64,000 nt of DNA, taken from Pseudoalteromonas caenipelagi. Lineage in GTDB: Bacteria; Pseudomonadota; Gammaproteobacteria; Enterobacterales; Alteromonadaceae. A model generated the notes under the pieces. It did not search any database, was not told the origin of the DNA, and saw only the letters and a program-made list of their open reading frames with translations. The first letter of the stretch is position 1, and each line of letters begins with the position of its first letter. The stretch lies in the NCBI RefSeq assembly GCF_013140855.1, contig NZ_JABBPG010000007.1:124001-188000 (forward strand). Reading direction: 5' to 3'. The translations under genes and the position numbers were made by a program. Of the stretch, positions 39,901 through 46,600 are shown piece by piece.

Positions 39901-42900
39901 ATGCATTGGATGTAAGTCGCACAGTAGGGTGGTTTACGCATTTTAACCCGCTTCTTGTGCAAACATCGGGGCGCTTGCTAGACACATTGCATGCCAGTCG
40001 ACAGCAAGTTATGGCGGCAGCACAGCTAGCCAGTGTTGACCGCACACTGGATAAAGCCGTCTTGGAACAGGCTCATGTGTGCCTTAACTTTTTAGGTAAA
40101 TCATCGACAAACAACGATAAGCAAGCACTAGCGCTTGACTCTGAATTATTGCTGCCTTATCAAACTGGAGCCAACAACCACCGAGGGTTTGCTTTAACAC
40201 TGGATGTTGAAGCAACTGACAAAGGCTTAAAATTATATTGGTCGCACGCTTGCCATGGTGATAGTGCTCAGCGAGTCAAAGAGTTGGCAAATTGTTTTGA
40301 GTCTAACTTGAATGCGCTATTGGTGTTGCTTGAGCAAAAACAAAGCACGGCATTTTTGGCGATATGTGATGCGCAAGTGAACATCAGTGCAGCACAACTA
40401 GCACAATTAAGTGAGCAACAGCCGTTGGAGCGAGTGTTAAGCGCAAATAGCATGCAACAAGCCATGGTGTTTCATAGCTTGCACAATGAGCGTGGCCATT
40501 TTTATCACGAGCAATTGTGCTTCGATTTGCCGCAAGCCAAACCTCACGATCAAAGCCATTACCAGCACTGTTGGCAACAGCTGGTCGATACGCACCCAAT
40601 GCTCAGAGTTAAATTTGTCAGTACCGTGACGGATGAGCCGCTGTTGGTGGTCGATAGCCATGTGCAAGCGGTTTGGCAAGCGGTGAGTATAGAAAGTGCT
40701 GAGCAACTACAGACACTGCTTGATGCCGACAAAGAACAGGGTTTTGCCTTAGAGCAGGCACCTCTGCACAGAGTGTATTGGCTGGAGCAAGGCGAGCAAA
40801 TCAAGATGCTGTTGGTGCATCATCATGGCATTTTAGATGGCTGGTCAGTGAGCTTACTGCTGGCGCAATTTACAGACTTACTTAATAACAAGCCTGTAGC
40901 CAAAGCCAGCTACGATTTAGTGGCACAAAAAAATGAGTTTGCCATTGTGGCGCCATTTTGGCGTTCGCAACTGACCGACTTTGTGCATAGTAAATTACCG
41001 CTGGATACTGTGTCGGTTATGCAACAAGCAGAAGGGGAAGTGGGGCATTACATCAGTGAGTATTTACATCTGTCGATGCCTGAAACCGACGCGTTAAAAG
41101 CGCTAGCCCGCAGCGCCAATGTGTCGATTAATACCGTTTTACAAGGCGCATGGGCTTTGGTTTTACAGCGCCAGCAAGGGCATGCAAAAGTATGCTTTGG
41201 AGTGACACATGCTGGCCGTCAGCCTGAACGCGGTCAATTGCAGCAGTCGATAGGGCTGTTTATCGAAACGCTGCCATTACCAATAGATTACCAAGGGCAA
41301 ACTCAACTAGGAGAATGGCTGGGTCATATTCAGCAGCAAATGGGACAAGTACAAAGCCACGCTGCTGATCTTGGTGAGCTCAAAGTTATTGCAGGGTTGT
41401 CTGCCGAGAGCCGTTTATTTGACAGCTTAGTGGTGTTTGAAAATTACCCACATGAGCGTCAACCAAGTCACTTTGTGTTTGATTTTGCAATTGAAAAAAC
41501 CGAAACCCCACTTACTTTGGTGATCAGTGAGCAGCAAGGGCTAAACATTAAATTTAACTACCACAGTCCAAGCGCCGCGGGTCATGAGCAACTGTTAGGT
41601 TTAATAGGGCAGTTAGAGAGGGTATTGCAGCAGCTGTCAGGTTCGCAATTAAGCGCACCTTTGGCGCATATTAATACCGTACCTTTAGAGCAGCAAGCGC
41701 GTTTGTTAAACGAATGGCAAGGTGAACATGTACCGCTGCCTGCGCAAGACTTTGTGAGCTTGTTCGACAAGATGGTTGCGCAATACCCACAGCAGTGCGC
41801 GGTATCAGCCCCTAATGGCGAGCTTAGTTATGCACAGTTGGCTGTGCGCAGTGAACAACTCGCAGCGACATTGCTGGGCAAAGGTATTACCGCTGGGGAA
41901 TATGTAGGCGTTTGTTACCGTGCACATAGTGACTTACTGGTCGCTATAATCGCGTTACTAAAAGCGGGCGCTGCGTATATTCCGATTGAGCCTAATTACC
42001 CAGCACAGCGCAAGCAATACATGCTTAAACAAGCGCAAGCACAGATGCTGCTATGTGATGACACACAAGACGAGTGGCTACAACACCTTGATGTATCAGC
42101 TTATCAAGTGGATGAACTGATACAACAACCAGTCCCGCGCCCCGAAGTATGGCCACACTTGTCGCATAAATCCCCTTGCTATGCGATCTATACTTCGGGG
42201 TCGACGGGCCAACCAAAAGGTGTTGCCATCAGTCATGGCGCATTGCTTAACTACGTCGCTCATTGTCAACGAGCGTACCACTATCCAGTGGCGGGCAAGG
42301 TGCCTGTGACCACCTCAATTAGCTTTGATGCGACGGTAACCAGTTTGTTGGTTCCAATAGCCAGTGGTGCTCAGGTACAACTATTTAGCCAAGAAACCCA
42401 GCTGATAGAGTTAGCAAAGGGAATTCAAGCGGGCAGCTTCTGTTTAGCAAAATTAACCCCAGCCCACTTAGACTTAATACATCAAGACTTAGGTGCTGAT
42501 TTTAAAGCCAATATTCATACCTTAGTGGTGGGCGGGGAGGCGTTGCACCGCGCAACTTGTCAGCCGTGGCTTGCGGATAACACACGCATAATCAATGAGT
42601 ATGGGCCTACTGAGGCCACTGTAGGCTGCTGTATTTATGATGTACCTGACACAGAGCAATTGGTTGATGTGCCAATTGGTCGCGCAATTCAAAATACCCA
42701 GCTGTATGTATTGGATGAAGATTTAGCATTATTACCGATTGGTGGTGAGGGCGAGTTGTATATCGGTGGTAAAGGCCTTGCCCAAGGCTATGTTAACCAA
42801 CCACAGTTAACGGCCGAAAGATTTGTGCCGCATCCATTTAAAACAGGGGAAATCCTCTATAAGACAGGTGATAGAGCTTACTTTGACTACACTGGTCGAT

Positions 42901-43544
42901 TGCATTATCGCGGTCGTAACGATGAACAAGTCAAAGTACGCGGACACCGTGTTGAGCTTAGCGATATTGAGCAGAACATTCTTAATCATAAGGATGTTGC
43001 ACATGTGGCTGTGGTATTAAGTCAAGGCGATAGTGCTCAAGCGAATGGCCGTGCGCGAATGATAGCGTTTGTGGTTGCTAAGCAAAAAGTTACAAACTGG
43101 CCCGCACTGCAGGCAAGTCTTCAAGAAGAGGTGGCAAACAGCTTACCTGATTTTATGCACCCTGATGTATGGCAGCAAGTGTCGCAGTTACCACTAACAG
43201 CGAACTCTAAAGTGGACCGCAAAGCATTGCTGGAATTAGCAGTAGAGCAACAAGTTACCTTTTTAGAACCTAGTACACATACTGAAAAAAAACTCGCTCA
43301 AATTTGGCGTGAACAGCTGCAAGTTCAGCAAGTTGGTCAACAGTGTAGCTTTTTTGATTTAGGGGGGCATTCGCTCAAGGCGAGTCAAATACTGGCTCGA
43401 GTACAAAAAGAATTCAAAGTTAAAGTACCTCTGTCGGCGTTTTTGAGAATGCCCACGCTCAGTGCTTTGGCTGGTGTAATAGATAAAGCACCGAAAGTGA
43501 GCACATCGGATATTCGGGTAAGTTCACGTAGAAAACGTCAATAA
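30987..43544 (+). CDS. Non-ribosomal peptide synthetase, four modules: A-T-C-A-T-C-A-T-E-C-A-T
   Basis: A 4185-residue assembly-line enzyme. Domains (approximate residues): A1 1-530, T1 (Ser572), C1 625-1045 (HHLLMDA at 747), A2 1060-1560, T2 (Ser1594), C2 1640-2075 (HHIMLDQ at 1784), A3 2095-2600, T3 (Ser2661, GGDS type), E 2705-3140 (HHGAVDHVSW at 2834, plus ESHGRG and SRTVGWFT), C3 3150-3580 (HHHGILDGWS), A4 3590-4080 and T4 (Ser4129). Starting with an A domain and no C domain implies it initiates the chain with a free amino acid. Pocket codes read by alignment to GrsA: A1 DPRHMALLA (unknown), A2 DTWTIASVS (perhaps aromatic), A3 DATKIGEVG and A4 DATKVGEVG (both Asn-like). The E domain predicts D-Asn at position 3. 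All seven A domains of the cluster keep the terminal catalytic Lys. Confidence 0.95.
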   Translation: MNVWHDFALAANQYRSNTAIEYGSLRYSYDQLSQAVASLQQQVTQRLVSQSLVARQPARIAVYLDKSPLWVASLLMTQKAGHIFIPIDPKWPAKRSQLILRQAQPSIVLCDKHTVSSLSDTVVSDTTNTLLVNDAVFDTQISQELTGESAHQAGYLYFTSGSTGEPKGILGRTDSLAHFIRWQSDFVQVEEQDKASMLTSVGFDPVLRDTLLPLCNGATLVIPTNTDILLDPQATLTFLTQSKVTLVHQVPSIIELWLGQPDHLIAQAFSHIRALMLAGEKLRPELADRVYALAPEKLKLYNLYGPTETTLARFCYPVPRLPLNALKALGATIPVGKPIADSSFLLKQNEHEKENQALRQGEVVIKSQYCSAGYWDAEHLKAVAFADSFEQMEYATGDQGELNCHGDLVILGRLDKQIKINGQRVELAEIELAYERLAEVQKAVVTYHQNAQGAQHIYAHLIAPQALELDQLHSQLAEQLPAYMIPSKVFQHARFELLPNGKSDRMLLLNFSKGDVQLSDVTQLTAIQSDNLAVSWPTEAPAAQTITALWQSVFTDAHFSAATSAFSLGGSSLQLVSLLAQLKMQTGVAIPYFEFAKQPTPLNLLALYHQYEDTPAQLQSSEIADDNALTLAQKGLVFTQQLYPQQPLYNMPYALTFEGQVDVDRLSQALAKLSEHNGLSQAIDLDNFQWCNGLSPALTSLQVAQLVDAKQALEQWAAASFDLEHGPLLKVMVVQSQSHWQLAICAHHLLMDADKFALVFENLLALYHQTALIKAPEQQDNSQLLADYNSAQNYWQQRLDGVNTELDLTGMQYNTAPFSGGLYAFELSEKLTKSLLSVAKQQQVSMNSLLFSAFQVFLFKYSCQSQIITGLPFKITSAQQTRFNINPLPIVTEFDMQQPFSELLARVSQDIQTAIHYGIYPFANMVSDLKLQGTLGVHPVFQSLFAYHENNLPVVYSKAGLDRIDSKIARYSLSADMWLHGSQLKGLFEYGAIAFDEFQAAQIVTHFTQLLEEIVVTPNAPLSHLSLLDEQQHEQLHQLARVSGQMPKIHTIDGMIEAQALATPTLGAVTYQSQTISYEELEARALLWAQQLYHLGVRPNTRVGLSISRSIELVVGFYAILKLGAVYVPLDPDYPAQRREFIIEDTQMRFLLCESQVLEQYQSMDVRCLVFDNKGVIYEHGANSSLSLDKLAELPRYQAEHTGQDVAYIIYTSGSTGKPKGVEVPHIGVCNLAYGEVEFLDMKPGSKVLQFASFSFDTSIWEIVMTLCSGGVLVMADKLAILPGPDLANTLLEQRITHVTLPASSLAALPYQAYPDLSVIITAGEACAIDLLRLWGKGRRFVNSYGPTEASVSASNAELQWDDEQVHIGQPLPNVQTWVLDSAQQLRPQGLPGELYVGGIGVAKGYLNRPELTAEKFVADPFAADKHAKMYRTGDLVRLNQHGQLEFLGRIDEQVKVRGYRIEPSEIETVLRQDAHIIDAKVIVKHLESVPLLVAYVSIGQHTFDEKTLRAYLAEQLPSYMQPDRFVAMQDFPRLPNNKINVKALPEPQMQRTHTYDFDGDDEVAGQVARIWQDFLAVERIAQSDNFFSLGGNSLLAVSMMRVLSKAFAVDLGVSELFRYPTVSELALNITQLLQDKPEQANHSEQQIESQTWYPMTASQQRLYYLQQLDEQATSYNLVFCDFLTGELQPDKLYGALELTLKRHGGLRCEFRQSNVGLEQRVVDNMQLLKQIDYSAQPELFYDFCQQFSDTARTHVWKLSSAVPLHLTLITDNHTHHAVILACHHIMLDQEALARFRSDWQQTYLQLCDVNHDELAAEQDVVDYQIIKHALWQQQNRGSVVWQNSLDFWQSHLCDAQTQLNLPIGNKGQGIAQASVMQQQVGETVQTWVSTLAKQLQCSEFNCWFGLFYGFLYRYCGAQQDITLLLPILGLSPQEDYVGLRLNTLALRQQCDGKQTLNQLITQTRKRFLDATRHGQIPFDEVVDAVGWGGDKAPEVMFVYKEESGRQPLPNVHTQSLALESQQAKFPLTLFVESSSQSQGANCKWEYDSVRVSDQHMQQIQAAWQLFLANLSTLDTEVTALKDVPINTQTYQQPRFITEQQALPATWLVEQLQQAELQHATQLALSQGDVQLSYAQAKQQSGQLANWLQEQACNTAHQPRCLILQKHSPMLVVSIMAAIKAGWCYIPVDPSYPAARVAHIIDDAKPDIILTDRHSASNFALDGRTPWVAVDQSPLPWQHYNQDYQVATRAKAGYIIYTSGSTGKPKGVEVGLSSLAHYLVFAKSTYLPQSLSGGMILHSSVGFDATVTSLFLPWLTGRPLYIVEPSKPLESLCELFSERRYGAVKIAPAHLDVLRQHVSAEHLGNAAHLIIGGDALHYGALESWRDTDVVVFNEYGPTEATVGCGIYRFEPKLCKTYGATPDGATPDGATPDGAVPIGQAIAGTELLVLDKDHNQVPRGVVGELYIAGFSLAHGYVNMPQVTAEKFSEHPFDKTRKVYQSGDLVKYNDEGQLVYLGRKDNQVKLAGNRIELSDVQACTLSIDVVSDAIALIKDNAQGNKVLALYYVCSGAISEQQLRAKLSAALPQYMIPAQLFELAAMPLTHNGKVDRTALLAITPNNNLTTEDENTSPVIDTLRAIWQEVLKLERISVDDNFFALGGDSIVSLQIIFKAREQGLKITPRMMLTHQSIAQLAAVVSLDTQQQVTQQEGVFALTPILQWAIAYNAPQINHLNQSRIVTLPNNCDLAVLQQALLSVINHHGMLRFKLYQAQQQWRAEIAPAFAALQLEEPVSLSHDEFDTWLKVQQSSLDLAQQPWLIRPFVLADNQPCLLWVMHHGAVDHVSWQIIIDDLNRAYQQLLDGESVQLGAVTCGYANWAKWCNTHSVARMDKLSQSRIARLPLYDDDLSTPLLAGDTQVFTQTLQIDLYQELNDSVLTQHAQQVLLVSAMAQAIREWAEIERVLIVSESHGRGVDALDVSRTVGWFTHFNPLLVQTSGRLLDTLHASRQQVMAAAQLASVDRTLDKAVLEQAHVCLNFLGKSSTNNDKQALALDSELLLPYQTGANNHRGFALTLDVEATDKGLKLYWSHACHGDSAQRVKELANCFESNLNALLVLLEQKQSTAFLAICDAQVNISAAQLAQLSEQQPLERVLSANSMQQAMVFHSLHNERGHFYHEQLCFDLPQAKPHDQSHYQHCWQQLVDTHPMLRVKFVSTVTDEPLLVVDSHVQAVWQAVSIESAEQLQTLLDADKEQGFALEQAPLHRVYWLEQGEQIKMLLVHHHGILDGWSVSLLLAQFTDLLNNKPVAKASYDLVAQKNEFAIVAPFWRSQLTDFVHSKLPLDTVSVMQQAEGEVGHYISEYLHLSMPETDALKALARSANVSINTVLQGAWALVLQRQQGHAKVCFGVTHAGRQPERGQLQQSIGLFIETLPLPIDYQGQTQLGEWLGHIQQQMGQVQSHAADLGELKVIAGLSAESRLFDSLVVFENYPHERQPSHFVFDFAIEKTETPLTLVISEQQGLNIKFNYHSPSAAGHEQLLGLIGQLERVLQQLSGSQLSAPLAHINTVPLEQQARLLNEWQGEHVPLPAQDFVSLFDKMVAQYPQQCAVSAPNGELSYAQLAVRSEQLAATLLGKGITAGEYVGVCYRAHSDLLVAIIALLKAGAAYIPIEPNYPAQRKQYMLKQAQAQMLLCDDTQDEWLQHLDVSAYQVDELIQQPVPRPEVWPHLSHKSPCYAIYTSGSTGQPKGVAISHGALLNYVAHCQRAYHYPVAGKVPVTTSISFDATVTSLLVPIASGAQVQLFSQETQLIELAKGIQAGSFCLAKLTPAHLDLIHQDLGADFKANIHTLVVGGEALHRATCQPWLADNTRIINEYGPTEATVGCCIYDVPDTEQLVDVPIGRAIQNTQLYVLDEDLALLPIGGEGELYIGGKGLAQGYVNQPQLTAERFVPHPFKTGEILYKTGDRAYFDYTGRLHYRGRNDEQVKVRGHRVELSDIEQNILNHKDVAHVAVVLSQGDSAQANGRARMIAFVVAKQKVTNWPALQASLQEEVANSLPDFMHPDVWQQVSQLPLTANSKVDRKALLELAVEQQVTFLEPSTHTEKKLAQIWREQLQVQQVGQQCSFFDLGGHSLKASQILARVQKEFKVKVPLSAFLRMPTLSALAGVIDKAPKVSTSDIRVSSRRKRQ
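38238..38288 (+). repeat. 15-bp tandem repeat inside NRPS-1 A3 domain
   Basis: Three identical units of GGTGCCACACCGGAT (38238-38282) plus a partial fourth (GGTGCC), in frame, encode GATPD three times at residues 2418-2434. It lies between the A5 (NEYGPTEAT) and A6 (GELYIAG) motifs, a surface loop, and enlarges the loop compared with the paralogous A4 domain. Confidence 0.95.
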
Positions 43545-43604
43545 AGACGAAACAAGGATATTTCACAAGTTTGCGCTTAACGTAGCGGTGATGAGGATAA
43601 CACA

Positions 43605-46600
43605 ATGACTGAACAACTCTCTTTTCCAGTTTCAATGGCCCAACAGGGTATGTGGCTAAGTGAAACGCTTTTCTCTGGCACAGGGCACAACCATGTCTGT
43701 CAGGGGTTTTGCATAGATAAGTCGATACGCAATGACTTCATTCAACAGGCTGTATCACTGATTGTGCAGCAGCAAGAATCTTTGCGTACCGTATTTAAGT
43801 TTCAGCAAGGCGAAGTAAAGCAGTATATTTTGCCTGAACTTGATTGGCATATTGAGCAGCTAGAGTGTGCATCAAACGAACAAACGCAGTTAGTGCGACG
43901 TTTAACACGCGAGACATTTAGTTTATCTCAGGCACCGTTATTTCGTGTTATTCGCTTAGTGCAGCCGGAGCAAGACAAGCTCTTATTTATTTTTCATCAC
44001 ATCATCACCGATGGCTGGTCAGCTGATATCTTTAAATGCCAGTTATGGCAAAACTATCAACAATTGGCGCAAGGGCACACACCGCAATTAGATGAATTAG
44101 AGCTGCAATATGGCGACTTCGCTGAGTGGCAAAGAGAGCAATTGGGGGAACAGCAGGCGCAGCAGCAATTAACTTTTTGGCGTGAGCAGTTGGCAGATGT
44201 CACGCCTTGTACTTTTCCTGCAGATAAAGTGCGCCCAGCTCAGCCTAGTTTTCAGGGCAAGCAATTAGAAATTGCACTACCAAAGCAGCTGGTGCAAGGG
44301 GTGAACACCTTGGCGCAACAGCAGCAAACCAGTGCTTTTAATATTTATCTAAGCGCGTTTAAGGTATTGATCAGTCGTTATACTCGCCAAGAAGACATCA
44401 CCGTAGGTTCGCCAGTTGCAGGCCGTGATATGGCGGAGCTTGAGCCTATTATGGGTTACTTTGTGAATACGGTGGTTTACCGCACGCAGTGTGATATGTC
44501 GCAAAGCTTTAGTGCCTATTTAGAACAAGTTAAAAATACTGTGCTAGATGCCTGGGAATACCAACAGCTGCCATTTGCCAAGTTAGTGAGTGATATTTAT
44601 GGCGAAAGAAGCCTTGATACTTCACCATTTTTCCAACTTATGTTTGCCTACTACCGCCATGATGATGGCACTGACGAACACATGTCTGAGCTGGGAGTAA
44701 GCACTTGGCAGTTGCACAATGATACCAGTAAATTCGATCTGACTTTGTCGTTAGAAGACAACGTTGATGCTGTCTCGATGGCTTTGGAATACAGTACAGA
44801 ATTGTTTGAAGCGCAAAGCATTGAGCGTATCGCAGCAGCATACACGCAGTTGTTAGCCTCAATTATTGCCGCGTCTGATGTGCCTTTGTATCAGTTGCCT
44901 TTGCTCAATGAAGAGGCGAAAAATGCTCAACTTGCTCGATATGCATCTGCGGCTGGCGATTATTCCTCACCATTTAACAGTATTTGCGAAGGCTTTGAGC
45001 AGATGGTGGCACGTTTTGAGAATAACGACGCAATTGTTGATGGTGAGCGCACACTAACTTATCAGCAGCTCAATGTGCATGCTAACCAACTCGCCCGTCA
45101 TTTACTAAGCGTTCAGCCTCATCTGGCGCAAGGCTCAAAAGTGGCTATTTGCTTATCGCCAAGCGTTGACACCATGGTGGCGATTTTAGCGGTGTTAAAA
45201 GTAGGCGCGGCTTACGTTCCAATAGACCCAAGTGCGGGTCAGCAAAGACTGGAATATATTTTAGATGATGCCAATGTGGATGTGGTTATAGGCAATCAAG
45301 ACAGCCTTGCTTTATTTACCGAACGTAACCTGCATCTGGTGTGTTTAGATACCCATGCGCAGCAGATTGCAAGCAACGATGACAGCAATTTAAATCGCCA
45401 TATTGAGTGCGCAGATCAGGCTTATATGATCTATACCTCGGGCTCTACGGGTAAACCAAAAGGGGTGAAGACAACCCATCACAATGTGTTAAGACTCTTT
45501 AGCGCCACCGATCATTGGTTTGAGTTTAACAGCCAAGATGTATGGAGTTTATTCCACTCATGCGTGTTTGACTTTTCCGTTTGGGAAATGTGGGGGGCAT
45601 TATTATACGGTGCCAAATTAGTGGTGATCCCCAAAGAGGTGACTCGTGCGCCCGATGTATTTGCACAGTGGGTTGAAAAATATCAGATCACGGTGTTGAA
45701 CCAAACACCTTCGGCATTTAAACAATATGCAGCAATTGGCAAGCCCTATCACTTACGCTATGTGATCTTTGGTGGGGAAGCGTTGGACATTCCATCGGTA
45801 TCACGTTGGTTTGAGCAATATTCAGATCAACAACCAAAGCTCATAAATATGTATGGCATTACTGAAACTACGGTGCATGTAACTTACCAAGCGCTGTCGG
45901 CTGAGTTATTAAAAGGGCGTATTGCGGCACCAATCGGCGAAGCGATACCAGATTTATCGATGTATGTATTAGACCCATGGTTACAACCTGTGCCCGATGG
46001 TATGACAGGGGAGTTGTTTGTATCTGGAGACGGTGTTGCTGATGGTTATCATAACCGCGTTGAGTTAAGTGCAGAGCGCTTTCTTAATAACCCATTTAGT
46101 GATGTGCAGCCAACGCTATATCGGTCTGGGGACTTGGTGAAAGTAGATAACCAAGGAGAGCTGATTTACCAAGGGCGTGCCGATCATCAAGTGAAGATCC
46201 GCGGTTTTAGGATTGAGTTAGGGGAAATTGAAAACGCGTTATTAGCTTGCAGCGGCATCAAAGAAGCTTTGGTGCTAGCCCATGAAACGCCGCAGCAAGG
46301 TGCTCAGTTAGTTGCTTACGTTGTGTGTGATGAACTAAACGTACAAGCTCTAAGAGAGCAACTTGCCAAGACCTTACCTGAGTATATGATCCCCGCCATT
46401 TTTATGCCGTTAGAGGCATTTGGGCTAACCATTAATGGCAAAATTGACCGCCGCGCACTGCCAGAGCCGAAAGTAGATAGAAGCACACTTATGCAAGAAT
46501 TTGTTGCACCAAGTAGTGCCATAGAAGTGGGAATCGCGAAAATTTGGCAGCAAGTACTAAACGTTGATAGCGTCAGTGTGAACGATAACTTTTTTGCTCT

